Origin: Dyadobacter sp. CY356
GTDB lineage: Bacteria > Bacteroidota > Bacteroidia > Cytophagales > Spirosomataceae
NCBI RefSeq assembly: GCF_021440195.1
Contig: NZ_JAJTSZ010000013.1
Coordinates: 1-64,000, forward strand
Reading direction: 5' to 3'
DNA: 64,000 nt
Under the pieces are notes generated by a model. It saw nothing but the letters and a program-made list of their open reading frames with translations, was not told the DNA's origin and made no database searches. This document shows, piece by piece, positions 33,593-42,249 of this stretch; the stretch's first letter is position 1; each line of letters opens with the position of its first letter. A program made the position numbers and the translations under genes.

Positions 33593-34816
33593 ATGAAGAA
33601 AACGACCAATATATATATTCATATTTTGCTGGCATTTTTAGTTGTACAGCTTGCTTTTTCCTGTAAAAATAACTCAGGGGAGAAAACTGAGGAACAGGAA
33701 AAACCTCAAACGGAAAAGAAAATTGACGAATCAGAAAATAAGGAAGTTTCCCTGACGCAAGCCCAATACGATGCTTCTGATATTGAGCTGGGTACTTTTG
33801 AAAGTAAAAATCTGAGTGAGGTAATCAATGCCAATGGTTACACTAAATTACCTCCGCAAAATCAGGCTGACGTTTCCGTTTTTATGGCAGGTATAGTCAG
33901 GTCAATCAAAGTGATAGAAGGTGAATTCGTCAAGGCCGGGCAGACCATAGCAACTTTGGAAAGCCCGGAATTCACCAGGCTTCAGGAATCTTTTCTTATT
34001 TCAAAAAGTAATACTGAATTTCTGGCTGCTGAATTTGAAAGGCAAAAAATCTTGTCGGATGAGAATGTCAATGCAAAAAAGGCATTTCAAAAAACAAAAG
34101 CGGATTTTGAAACGGAAAAGGCACGTTATAACTCTCTTCAAAAACAATTGAACATGTTGCATATCAATGGATCGGGTTCCGGAAATATTGTTTCAACAGT
34201 TTCTGTTACAGCGCCGATTTCAGGTTATATCACTGAGGTTAATATCAAAATAGGAAGTAATGTCCAGCCGGGAAATGTGCTTTTCAGTATTGTGGATAAT
34301 ACCAAAATGCATGTTGATTTGCTGGTTTATGAAAAAGATCTGCAAAAGGTAAAACCGGATCAAACGGTGCGTTTTGTACTTACTAATCAGGATAACGCAG
34401 AAATTCGCGGCAAGATTTTCAGTGTTGGAAAAGCATTTGAAAATGAAACCAAATCGGTTGCCGTTCATGCTGATATATTGAATGACAAGCAGATATTGAT
34501 TCCGGGTATGTATGTAAATGCGCTCATTGATATCGGAAAAAATAAAGTGGATGCTTTACCTGTTGATGCCGTAATCAAAGCAGATGGCCGGGAATTTATT
34601 TTTGTTTTGGAAGATGAGGAGAAGAAAAAGAAATCTGAGGAGAATTCATATCATTTTCAGCGGATCGAAGTGAAATCTGGTACTACACAATTGGGTTATG
34701 TCCAGGTGACTCCGTTACAGGTTTTGGAGAAAAATGCCAGAATTGTTTTAAAAGGCTCTTATTATATTCAAAGTCATCTTCTTAAAAGTGACGGTGGCGG
34801 CGGGCATGAACATTAA
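33593..34816 (+). CDS. RND periplasmic adaptor lipoprotein (CzcB/CusB type)
   Basis: 407 aa membrane-fusion protein. The N-terminal hydrophobic stretch ends in LAFSC, a lipobox-like site, then a Glu/Lys-rich linker. The core has the barrel-sandwich half-motifs VSVFMAGIVRSIKVIEGEFV and VTAPISGYITEVNIKIGSNV around a coiled-coil hairpin (about 115-185), then the beta-barrel domain. The C-terminus ends GGGGHEH, a possible metal ligand. It bridges the RND-TolC fusion in the periplasm; the family is known to need adaptor, pump and outer-membrane factor together. Confidence 0.92.
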   Translation: MKKTTNIYIHILLAFLVVQLAFSCKNNSGEKTEEQEKPQTEKKIDESENKEVSLTQAQYDASDIELGTFESKNLSEVINANGYTKLPPQNQADVSVFMAGIVRSIKVIEGEFVKAGQTIATLESPEFTRLQESFLISKSNTEFLAAEFERQKILSDENVNAKKAFQKTKADFETEKARYNSLQKQLNMLHINGSGSGNIVSTVSVTAPISGYITEVNIKIGSNVQPGNVLFSIVDNTKMHVDLLVYEKDLQKVKPDQTVRFVLTNQDNAEIRGKIFSVGKAFENETKSVAVHADILNDKQILIPGMYVNALIDIGKNKVDALPVDAVIKADGREFIFVLEDEEKKKKSEENSYHFQRIEVKSGTTQLGYVQVTPLQVLEKNARIVLKGSYYIQSHLLKSDGGGGHEH

Positions 34817-34855
34817 ATTTTGCTGATGCGTTGGTAAAGGATAAAAGAGGAAATT

Positions 34856-35473
34856 ATGTACAGTATCATTACAGCAGCAATATTATTAGGCCTGGTGCAC
34901 GCACTCATTCCCAATCACTGGTTACCGTTGGTAGCGGTAGCGAAAGCTGAAAAATGGGAGCGGCCGGAGCTGCTCAGTGTTGCTTTTCTTATTGCATTGG
35001 CGCATGTTGCCGGAACAGTGGCGCTGGGGATTATTCTGGGAATCATAGGAACAAGACTTGCCGGGACATACAATGAGTTTGTAGATATCATCGCACCGGT
35101 TTTGCTTATTATTTTCGGTTTGATCTATTTTTCTGTTAACCTTCCCCATCATCACCACGGTGCACAGGAAGATGTAAAACAGTATGAAAAGTCACGTACA
35201 AGATGGATTTTGATTTTTGTAGGGATGATGTTTTTATCACCTTGCCTGGAAGTGGAAAGTCTGTTCCTTTCCGCAGGAGCGTTCGGTGTTAAAGGTGTTC
35301 TGCTCCTTGCCGCCGCGTATGCGGTTACAAGTATTGCGGGTATTGTCGGCCTGGTTATGCTGGCTTTTAAGGGAATACATCTTGTTGATACCCATTTTAT
35401 TGAACATAATGAAAAACGTATTACCGGCGTAATCCTGATCTTGGTTGGGATTATCACCTTTTTTCTGCACTGA
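34856..35473 (+). CDS. Polytopic membrane protein, metal transporter-like
   Basis: 205 aa with about six hydrophobic segments. HALIPNHWLPL in the first helix, ALAHVAG in the next, and a HHHHG loop near residue 100 recall the nickel/cobalt RcnA/UreJ and LysE-like superfamily. The sequence SPCLEVESLFLSAG lies in a later helix. It starts 39 bases after the adaptor gene and closes the metal-efflux operon before a terminator, which supports a role in metal export. The family assignment is tentative. Confidence 0.7.
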   Translation: MYSIITAAILLGLVHALIPNHWLPLVAVAKAEKWERPELLSVAFLIALAHVAGTVALGIILGIIGTRLAGTYNEFVDIIAPVLLIIFGLIYFSVNLPHHHHGAQEDVKQYEKSRTRWILIFVGMMFLSPCLEVESLFLSAGAFGVKGVLLLAAAYAVTSIAGIVGLVMLAFKGIHLVDTHFIEHNEKRITGVILILVGIITFFLH

Positions 35474-35484
35474 TATAAGAAAAG

Positions 35485-35529
35485 CCAGGTTCCGATGTAT
35501 GAGCAAAGGAACCTGGATTTTTTATTTTT
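35485..35529. terminator. Intrinsic terminator of the efflux operon
   Basis: Perfect 9-bp stem CCAGGTTCC (35485-35493) with 35508-35516, then ATTTTTTATTTTT. It separates the operon from the convergent response-regulator gene. Confidence 0.8.
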
Positions 35530-35554
35530 CACAGCTTAATATTTTCAATTATAC

Positions 35555-36178
35555 CTATGCAATCGACTGAAATGTTTCAACCTTATTCATAAGATCCACT
35601 ACGTTCGTTACCTGCATTTTACGGTAAATTTTGAATTTTACAGTACTGATCGTAGATGGTGCCAGTTTTAATTCTTTTGCGATTTCAGCAGTACGAAATC
35701 CTTTCAAAAGCAACTGCATAATTTCTGATTCGCGGACAGAAAGCAGGTTTACAAGATCGTTCTCCACCATTCCTTTTAATAAAAAGTCGGTAAGTCCGTC
35801 GTCCATGTATTTTCTGCCTTTGATAATGGTATTAAACGCGGACTGAAATTCATGTTTTGTCATTGTTTTCAGACAAATCCCGTCAACGCCTTTTTTAAGA
35901 TATGGAAGAGCCCACACTTTTTCGTTTTCTTCACCAAGAACAAGAATTTTGACAGAAGGCTGTATCCGGCGTATTCCCTCAAAACTGTTTAAGTTCGTCA
36001 GGTTTGATAAACGGATATCAACAATAAGCACATCAAAATAAGACTTTCTTAAAATACCTGGAATACTTTCCCAACTGTCGGCTTCTTCGATATGAACATT
36101 GCCCGCATATTCTTTAATGGAAGCCGCGATTCCTAATCTGAAAAAGTCATTTTTGATTAAAATTAATATCCGTGTCAT
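35555..36178 (-). CDS. Orphan NarL/FixJ-type response regulator with atypical receiver
   Basis: 207 aa. The receiver domain (1-120) keeps the phospho-acceptor Asp54 (LIVDIR) and Lys104 (GICLK), but the acidic pair reads N10-D11 and the usual Ser/Thr switch position lies in ILVLGEEN, without Ser/Thr. The output is a LuxR-type helix-turn-helix (about 140-207: LSVRESEIMQLLLKGFRTAEIAKEL). No histidine kinase is encoded near. It resembles the regulator at 37203, so the two probably arose by duplication. Confidence 0.87.
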   Translation of the reverse strand: MTRILILIKNDFFRLGIAASIKEYAGNVHIEEADSWESIPGILRKSYFDVLIVDIRLSNLTNLNSFEGIRRIQPSVKILVLGEENEKVWALPYLKKGVDGICLKTMTKHEFQSAFNTIIKGRKYMDDGLTDFLLKGMVENDLVNLLSVRESEIMQLLLKGFRTAEIAKELKLAPSTISTVKFKIYRKMQVTNVVDLMNKVETFQSIA

Positions 36179-36215
36179 CTCGTTTCTGATTTAAAGTGTA
36201 TGGAATTGATGAATG

Positions 36216-36243
36216 AATTATCCCGGATTCTATCGGGATAATT
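36216..36243 (-). terminator. Terminator-like hairpin
   Basis: AATTATCCCG (36216-36225) pairs with CGGGATAATT (36234-36243) over an 8-base loop. It lies just after the stop of the degenerate receiver gene on the minus strand. The T tract is weak, so attenuation is also possible. Confidence 0.5.
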
Positions 36244-36264
36244 TAAATTGATAGTGACCTTTTG

Positions 36265-36669
36265 TTATACTTTCAATTTCTTTGATTCGAGTATATTACT
36301 GACAACTTCATTGATTTGTGTTGTAACAATAATGTTTACCGGAATTAAAGGTTTTCCTGTTATGAGATTGAGTTTTTCTAACCATTCACTACTTTCAGAA
36401 GTGTACAAAACGATCCGTAGGGCGGGTTTACTTTTATGGAGATAGCCCAGGAAATCAAGAACTTCCATATCCGGAACATTCAGGCGGACAACCAGCAAAT
36501 TATTTCTGTCTTCTGACAAAGGTACTTTTTTTCCAAAGGCCAGTTTTCTGAAAACATCGCTGATGCCAACAGCTTCTTCTATGTAAACTTCTTCTTTATG
36601 TACCTGTAACAAATCAACCAGTTTGGCAGGTGAATCACTTTGCAGGTCATATGCAAGAAGACGTTTCAT
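36265..36669 (-). CDS. Stand-alone degenerate receiver (pseudo-receiver) protein
   Basis: 134 aa with the alternating pattern of a CheY-like fold. At the position of the phospho-acceptor it has LLVVRLNVPD, with Arg62 where Asp is expected, and the N-terminal acidic pair is replaced by YDLQ. A Thr near residue 90 (IVLYTSE) may mark strand beta-4. There is no DNA-binding or other output domain. It lies between two full LuxR-type regulators on the same strand. It may act by binding one of them without phosphorylation, but could also be a relic. Confidence 0.65.
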   Translation of the reverse strand: MKRLLAYDLQSDSPAKLVDLLQVHKEEVYIEEAVGISDVFRKLAFGKKVPLSEDRNNLLVVRLNVPDMEVLDFLGYLHKSKPALRIVLYTSESSEWLEKLNLITGKPLIPVNIIVTTQINEVVSNILESKKLKV

Positions 36670-37202
36670 AACGATTAAAGTTTTATTTCAGGTTTTGGAA
36701 ACTATGATTTGCAGAAAGAAAACCTGAATTTGACAGGTTCAAACTTTATGGCATATCATAATTTCTTAGATGAGGGTAGTCTTAGTTTGCTTTTTTGCCG
36801 GGAGCTATTTGAACCTTAAGGCTACGGGTCCAAATAGCTTTGTTGCCAGGCATTAGTGTGTGTGCAGCGCAGCCGGATTCGTAAATTTGTTTTTAATCAT
36901 AGATGTGTGTCTGTTAAGTTGTAAATGATACTGCTTGTTCTTAATATCAAAACTAAGGGAGATTTTTAAATGTATTTGTCGAGATGCAATTTCCATTTTA
37001 TAGAAATATCTCTATGTCGTCTCTATTGTTTTTGACGCTAAATATATCTAAACAGACATGACGAGATGCATTAAAACGTATCTATTTGTTTTAATAGTCA
37101 ATTGTTTATGAATTAAACGCATAAAATAAAACACGATACAGGCGTGTATGAATAATTTTATTCGTGGCGAAGCGCGAATAGAAATTATTTAACGGTAAGC
37201 GA
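36670..37202. other. 533-base intergenic region with hairpins, possible small RNA
   Basis: No gene is supported. A hairpin with arms AGCTATTTG (36803-36811) and CAAATAGCT (36831-36839) sits in a more GC-rich island of about 100 bases (36791-36890), in otherwise AT-rich DNA. A small AACCTG/CAGGTT hairpin lies at 36721-36739. This could be a small RNA or a long leader of the minus-strand gene at 36265. Confidence 0.4.
37151..37189 (-). terminator. Terminator after the second response regulator
   Basis: Stem of 16 bp with one bulge: 37151-37166 pairs with 37173-37189 around GCGAAG, flanked on both sides by A/T runs. It lies 14 bases after the stop of the minus-strand regulator gene. Confidence 0.65.
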
Positions 37203-37838
37203 TTAGAAGTTTCTCAAAAGAGAAACCTTTTTAGATAATTCAATTTCGTCCGTTACATCAAGTTTATCGAAAATCCTGCGTTTGTAGGTGCTGATAGTAT
37301 TTTCTTTAACTTTTAAAATCGAGGCGATTTCTTTTGTCCACTTACCTTCCGTTAAAAGCTGCATAACAAGCATCTCTCTTGGAGAAAGGGTCATAATGGG
37401 ATTTTTTAGTTTTTTGGAACTGTTATCTCCCAGATTATTTAACAAGGTTTGTTGAATACGATAACTAACATATTTTCCCCTGTTCATAAGCGCTTTGTAG
37501 GCAGCCTGAAATTCATCGTGAGATGCCTGTTTTGAAAGAAATCCGTCTGCACCTGCCTGCATATACGGTAAGGCATAAACCTGTTCGTCATAGCCGGAAT
37601 GTATCAGGATTGTAATATCAGGCTGTCTCTGGCGCACCATTTCCATCATTCTGATATTCTCACCTCCCGGAATATCAATATCAAGGATCAATAAATCAAA
37701 CTTTTCCTTTTCCAGCATGGCAAGTCCTGAGGGGAAACTATCAGCGGGGGTCACAATTGCTTTGGGGTCAGTATCTGAAATCAAATGTCCAAGACCCATT
37801 CGGATTAAGGGGTGATCCTCAATAATCAAGATATTCAT
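37203..37838 (-). CDS. Orphan NarL/FixJ-type response regulator
   Basis: 211 aa with a canonical receiver: acidic pair E7-D8, phospho-acceptor Asp53 (LLILDIDIPGG), switch Ser81 and Lys103 (FLSKQ). The C-terminal LuxR-type helix-turn-helix (about 145-211) has LSPREMLVMQLLTEGKWTKEIA and NTISTYKRRIFDKL. It is about as long as the regulator at 35555 and similar in both domains. No kinase is encoded within the window, so the phosphate donor must be elsewhere. It is divergent from the glycan-tailoring operon, making it a candidate regulator of it. Confidence 0.93.
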   Translation of the reverse strand: MNILIIEDHPLIRMGLGHLISDTDPKAIVTPADSFPSGLAMLEKEKFDLLILDIDIPGGENIRMMEMVRQRQPDITILIHSGYDEQVYALPYMQAGADGFLSKQASHDEFQAAYKALMNRGKYVSYRIQQTLLNNLGDNSSKKLKNPIMTLSPREMLVMQLLTEGKWTKEIASILKVKENTISTYKRRIFDKLDVTDEIELSKKVSLLRNF

Positions 37839-38440
37839 AAAATAGTGCAGGTATTGTTTAGCTACAAATCTAATTATTAAATATTGTTAAAAATATCGAA
37901 ATGTATCTACAAGAGTTATACACTATGTGACAGTTTTAGACGAAAGTATAATCTAATTTATCAGTAAACAATTTCATCAATTCATTTTTTACATCCGAAA
38001 TGGCATAGTTATTGCGTATACGGGATTTTGAATTCGTACTGAACACGTAATAACTCATTTGTGCTGAGTAAGTCTATACACAAAAATTCCCCAGAATGAC
38101 TTATCACAAACGCCGAATTTCGAAGGTTTACAACCATTCATTCTGGCATAATTGTTATAATTGATCCAATCGAACTTTGATTGATGCTGGTATTTATGGG
38201 AGATGACCCAAATCAGATCATATATCATAGTCCTGGTAATACAGATCTGGTTTAGCTTACCAGAATTCTCAGACATTTTTAAGCCTGATTTTGGAGCGTA
38301 GATATAACGGCCGCTATACCTGCACCAAATTTCAACCCTATGGATGTAACACATTTTACGTCCTGATACCACACGCTATAATTTTAAGAATATATACTTC
38401 ATTCAACAACTGATCACTGATTATTTATTTCCTGACAACT
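37839..38440. other. 602-base divergent control region of the glycan-tailoring operon
   Basis: Lies between the divergent response regulator and GT1-like genes. It holds the sigma-54 promoter at 38001-38015 reading toward the operon. If used, it gives a leader of about 410 bases. A 105-codon minus-strand open frame (38055-38372) has no recognisable features and is rejected. No further strong hairpin was noted. Confidence 0.5.
38001..38015 (+). promoter_or_regulatory. Sigma-54 (RpoN) promoter
   Basis: TGGCATAGTTATTGC has GG and GC exactly 12 bases apart and matches the TGGCAC-N5-TTGC consensus at all but one base (T for C). Transcription would start near 38027 and run toward the operon at 38441. 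An RpoN-dependent activator would be required; none is encoded in this window. Confidence 0.7.
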
Positions 38441-39583
38441 ATGATTAAACTACCTAAAAACCTGCTGTGTTTTTCACACTTACGTTGGGATTTCGTTTAT
38501 CAGCGTCCACAACATCTTATGACGCGTTTTTCTGAATTTTCGGCTGTATATTATCTTGAAGAGCCCATATTCGGATCATATGATCATGCATTTATGAGCT
38601 TTTCTGAAAGACAGCCAAATCTTTGGGTTTGTGTACCTCACTTACCACACGGATTGGACAAAGCGGAAATAAACAAGGAGCTTAAATACCTTTTAAATAT
38701 ATTTTTTGTCAATCGTGATACCAAAGATTTCATGTTTTGGTACTACACGCCCATGGCTCTTGAATTTTCATACAAGTTCGTTCCAGGCCTGACAGTCTAT
38801 GATTGTATGGATGAGTTGTCGGCTTTTAAATTTGCTCCTGACGAATTGAAAGATTTGGAAAGAAGGTTATTTAATAAAGCGGATGTAGTTTTTACAGGTG
38901 GCCAATCATTGTACGAAGCCAAAAAGCATCAACATTATAATATCCATCCATTTCAAAGCAGCATTGATAAAAAACACTTCGCAAAAGCCAGGTCGAAAGA
39001 TGCAGAACCTGCCGATCAGGCCGCTATTGCAGGGCCAAAATTGGGTTTTTATGGTGTCATTGATGAGCGCTTTGATACAGATCTAATTAAAAATATTGCC
39101 GATGCGCGTCCTGACTGGCAAATTATGCTTATCGGGCCTGTGGTTAAGATTGATCCGGCAGGTTTGCCTAAAAATAAAAACATTCATTATCTGGGATCCA
39201 GAAATTACGATGAACTTCCATTGTACTTATCCGGATGGGATGTTGCATTGGTGCCGTTTTTACTGAACGAATCAACCCGGTTTATAAGTCCGACTAAAAC
39301 GCCGGAATATCTTGCAGGCGGCAAACCAGTTGTTTCTTCTGCGATCAGGGATGTTGTAACACCCTACGCTAAAAATAAACTTGTTTCCATTGGTGTAGAT
39401 GCAGATGATTTTGTGATAGCAATTGATGCATTATTGGCGAAACCGGAAAACGAAGCCTGGCTCACCAAAGTTGATGAATTTTTGGCTGACAACTGCTGGG
39501 ATAATACTTTCCAGTCTATGATGGGAATTATGGCAAGTACGCTCGAAAGCAAGATAGCCCCGGTTTTATTGGCAGGGGAATAA
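38441..39583 (+). CDS. Glycosyltransferase, GT1/GT4-like (GT-B fold)
   Basis: 380 aa, cytoplasmic. The N-terminal half begins with LLCFSHLRWDFVYQRPQHL, a signature of glycosyltransferases often found next to UDP-galactopyranose mutase and similar sugar genes. The second half has KLGFYGVIDERFD, IMLIGPVVKID, NIHYLGSRNYDELPLYLSGWDVALVPF, and SPTKTPEYLAGGKPVVSS, the donor-binding region with its conserved Glu. It probably adds a hexose or HexNAc to a lipid or glycan acceptor. First gene of a four-gene plus-strand operon; the next gene starts 32 bases on. Confidence 0.85.
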   Translation: MIKLPKNLLCFSHLRWDFVYQRPQHLMTRFSEFSAVYYLEEPIFGSYDHAFMSFSERQPNLWVCVPHLPHGLDKAEINKELKYLLNIFFVNRDTKDFMFWYYTPMALEFSYKFVPGLTVYDCMDELSAFKFAPDELKDLERRLFNKADVVFTGGQSLYEAKKHQHYNIHPFQSSIDKKHFAKARSKDAEPADQAAIAGPKLGFYGVIDERFDTDLIKNIADARPDWQIMLIGPVVKIDPAGLPKNKNIHYLGSRNYDELPLYLSGWDVALVPFLLNESTRFISPTKTPEYLAGGKPVVSSAIRDVVTPYAKNKLVSIGVDADDFVIAIDALLAKPENEAWLTKVDEFLADNCWDNTFQSMMGIMASTLESKIAPVLLAGE

Positions 39584-39615
39584 TTTGACTTATTATAAAT
39601 TTTAAGAGATAACAC

Positions 39616-40833
39616 ATGTCTGATCAAAAGATCGAAAACCCGTTTGAATCGTTCTGGATGGCTGGATTTGAATGTACGGATCAATTAAATGCTTTTGGAA
39701 ACCGTGTTGATTTTCTTCACATAACCTCTCATTACGAACTACTTCAGGAGGATTATCAAAATCTGGGATTGTTTAATATCAAAACGGTAAGAGAAGGTTT
39801 GCGTTGGAGCCAGGTTGAAAAATCACCTGGCACATACGATTTCTCTATTTTTAAAAAAATGCTGGAAGCTGGCAAAGAAAATGGTATCCAGCAGATCTGG
39901 GATATTTGTCACTTCGGATTTCCGGATGATTTAAGTCCGGTACATCCTCATTTTACAGGAAGGTTTGCATCGTTATGTACGGCGTTTGCAAAATTCTACA
40001 AATCATTAGGTTATGCTGAGCCTCTTATTGTAACGCCTATCAATGAAGTTAGTTTCATGTCATGGCTTGGAGGAGATGTAGCCGGTACTTCTCCATATTG
40101 TCATCATAACGGTTGGGAGGTGAAATACTCTTACATGAAGGCTTATATTGCTGGTGTAAAAGCACTTAAAGATGTAGATCCGATGATTAGGATCCTGACC
40201 ACAGAACCCCTGGTTAATATTGTAGCCAGACCAGACGCGACACCATGGGAAATTCAGGATGCTAAAAATTATCATGAACTGCAATATCAGTCGCTGGATA
40301 TGCTGAACGGAAGAATGTGCCCTGAACTGGGAGGAAAGCCCGAATATCTGGATATCCTAGGATTTAATTATTATTACAATAATCAATGGATTCTTAATCC
40401 ACATCAGATTTTAGGTTGGAATGATCCTGTTCCACATCCCTATCTGCGCGAGCTTTCAGATTTATTTCAGGAGGCTCATTTACGCTATAATCGTCCGATC
40501 GTTTTGGCAGAAACAAGCCATCCGGGTAGCGATCGCCCGCTTTGGATCAACTATATTTCTGCACAGGTTTGCAAAACATTACAAATGGATATTCCATTGT
40601 GGGGTGTTTGCATTTATCCAATTATTGACAGGCCCAACTGGGATCATTTGGACGACTGGCATAATTCGGGAATATGGGATATGGATCCAAAGATTAGTAT
40701 CAAGAGCCGGATTTTGCATCAGCCTTCGGCAACCGCATTGCTGAAAGCACAGGATCTGGTGTCGGTAGAATTACAGGCTGCAAATAATCATCTTCATTTT
40801 AGTATCACTGAGAGTCAGATGGAGCTTGCCTGA
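39616..40833 (+). CDS. GH1-like (clan GH-A) glycosidase without signal peptide
   Basis: 405 aa TIM-barrel protein. Probable acid/base Glu144 in TPINEVSF and nucleophile Glu299 in IVLAETSHPG occupy the expected strand-4 and strand-7 positions. LRWSQVEKSPGTYDF is like the GH1 family text. There is no signal peptide, so it works in the cytoplasm among biosynthetic enzymes. It may act as a transglycosidase or a trimming enzyme rather than a scavenging hydrolase; this is inferred from context only. The substrate is unknown. Confidence 0.75.
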   Translation: MSDQKIENPFESFWMAGFECTDQLNAFGNRVDFLHITSHYELLQEDYQNLGLFNIKTVREGLRWSQVEKSPGTYDFSIFKKMLEAGKENGIQQIWDICHFGFPDDLSPVHPHFTGRFASLCTAFAKFYKSLGYAEPLIVTPINEVSFMSWLGGDVAGTSPYCHHNGWEVKYSYMKAYIAGVKALKDVDPMIRILTTEPLVNIVARPDATPWEIQDAKNYHELQYQSLDMLNGRMCPELGGKPEYLDILGFNYYYNNQWILNPHQILGWNDPVPHPYLRELSDLFQEAHLRYNRPIVLAETSHPGSDRPLWINYISAQVCKTLQMDIPLWGVCIYPIIDRPNWDHLDDWHNSGIWDMDPKISIKSRILHQPSATALLKAQDLVSVELQAANNHLHFSITESQMELA

Positions 40834-40877
40834 AATGTAGGTTTTAGAATTAAAAACATAATTTAAAGTCACACATT

Positions 40878-41624
40878 ATGGATCAGATATCAGCATTACA
40901 CAGCCAGATTGGCCAGATGAAAACTGTCAAAGTTGAAGAATTTGGTTCCAGCCTTATTGTTGCACCGCATCCCGACGATGAAACCCTTGGCTGCGGCGGA
41001 ACGGTTGCTTTATTACGAAAAAACGGAATTCCGGTTCATTTTTTGTTTGTGAGTGATGGGAGTATGTCTCATCCGAATTCAAAAAAATATCCGGCTAAAA
41101 AATTGACGAAGGTTAGAGAAAAGGAAGCAAAAGCAGCAGTTTTAACACTTGGTGGAGAAGTGGATCATATGGAATTTTTACGATTGAAAGATACCAGAGT
41201 ACCTCACGAAAATGATAATCAGTTTCAGGAAACGGTAGAAAAGGTTGTTAAAATTATTGACGATTTACAACCGCAAACTGTTTTTGTTCCCTGGCAGAAA
41301 GACCCGCATATTGATCATCAGGCAACCTGGAAAATCATGTCAGAGGCGGTAAATCAGTCAAAAGTAAAACCGAGGTTTATTGAATATCCGATCTGGCTGT
41401 GGGAATTAGGCAACCCGGAAGACATGGAATTGCTTGACCGCATGGAGAAATTTACGGTTAATATTGAGGATACAATGGAAATGAAAAATAAAGCTTTGGC
41501 AGCGCACACCTCGCAGGTCACGCATATGATTGATGATGATCCCGAAGGTTTTATGTTAAGCCCGGAAGTGATTGCTCATTTTGATATCCCGCGGGAGTTA
41601 TTTTTTGAAGCCACTATATCATAA
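40878..41624 (+). CDS. PIG-L family N-deacetylase
   Basis: 248 aa. The zinc-binding AHPDDE-type motif reads APHPDDETLGCGGT (HPDDE at 31-35), and the third ligand lies in DPHIDHQATW. PIG-L/LmbE enzymes remove the N-acetyl group from GlcNAc-containing molecules (GlcNAc-PI, GlcNAc-inositol, GlcNAc-malate in known cases). No signal peptide is seen, so the substrate is cytoplasmic. The next gene, a methyltransferase, starts four bases after its stop, which suggests coupled translation and consecutive steps. Confidence 0.92.
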   Translation: MDQISALHSQIGQMKTVKVEEFGSSLIVAPHPDDETLGCGGTVALLRKNGIPVHFLFVSDGSMSHPNSKKYPAKKLTKVREKEAKAAVLTLGGEVDHMEFLRLKDTRVPHENDNQFQETVEKVVKIIDDLQPQTVFVPWQKDPHIDHQATWKIMSEAVNQSKVKPRFIEYPIWLWELGNPEDMELLDRMEKFTVNIEDTMEMKNKALAAHTSQVTHMIDDDPEGFMLSPEVIAHFDIPRELFFEATIS

Positions 41625-41628
41625 CGTT

Positions 41629-42237
41629 ATGGAAAAACCGACCAAATCTCTTGATGCTGAGTTTTTTAATGAAATGTATCAACGAAACGAGGATCCCTGG
41701 GATTTTGAAAATAGTCCATATGAAAGGGAAAAATATGAGGCGACATTGGCTGCAATTCCTAATACCTCATATGAAAATGCATTTGAAATTGGATGTTCAA
41801 ATGGCATATTAAGTGAAAAACTTGCAGGGTTATGTAAAAATCTATTAGCCGTTGACGCAAGCAAAATCGCCATCCAAAATGCTGAGAAACGTTTGGCAGA
41901 TTATCCGGCCGTTGAGGTTCGTGAGATGACCATACCTAACGACTTCCCTGATCAGAAGTTCGATTTAATATTATTTTCAGAAGTGGGCTATTTCCTGAGC
42001 AGAGAAGATCTTGAAACTGCAAAGGACAAAATGATCCATGCTCTTACACCCAAAGGACATTTACTAATGGTCCACTGGACACCATTTGTTGAAGAATTTC
42101 CTTTAACAGGAGATGAGGTCCATGATCTGTTTATTGAATCCGCAGGTGATAATGCATCAGATCCTCTGATACATTTACAGGGAAGCAGAGAAGAACAGTA
42201 TCGATTAGACTTATTTGGAAAGAAAACGGAACTATAA
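41629..42237 (+). CDS. NodS-like SAM-dependent methyltransferase
   Basis: 202 aa from ATG 41629, which follows the deacetylase stop by four bases; an in-frame extension upstream would overlap that gene. The N-terminal DPWDFENSPYEREKYEATLAAI is characteristic of the NodS-like methyltransferase family. The SAM-binding motif I is FEIGCSNG and motif II lies around LLAVDASKIA. NodS N-methylates the amine freed by NodB on chitin oligosaccharides. By analogy this enzyme may methylate the amine exposed by the PIG-L enzyme. The gene ends inside a terminator hairpin. Confidence 0.85.
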   Translation: MEKPTKSLDAEFFNEMYQRNEDPWDFENSPYEREKYEATLAAIPNTSYENAFEIGCSNGILSEKLAGLCKNLLAVDASKIAIQNAEKRLADYPAVEVREMTIPNDFPDQKFDLILFSEVGYFLSREDLETAKDKMIHALTPKGHLLMVHWTPFVEEFPLTGDEVHDLFIESAGDNASDPLIHLQGSREEQYRLDLFGKKTEL

Positions 42238-42249
42238 GTTCCGTTTTTT
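42223..42249. terminator. Terminator overlapping the methyltransferase stop codon
   Basis: AAAACGGAACT (42223-42233) pairs perfectly with 42237-42247 over a 3-base loop and is followed by T residues. It includes the stop codon, separating the plus-strand operon from the convergent GT2 gene. Confidence 0.8.

Noticed and set aside
36740..36765. TGGCATATCATAATT as a sigma-54 promoter
   Set aside because: The GC (or G) of the -12 element is missing at the required distance.
38055..38372. 105-codon open frame on the minus strand in the control region
   Set aside because: Translation has no recognisable features and it lies across the expected leader downstream of the sigma-54 promoter.
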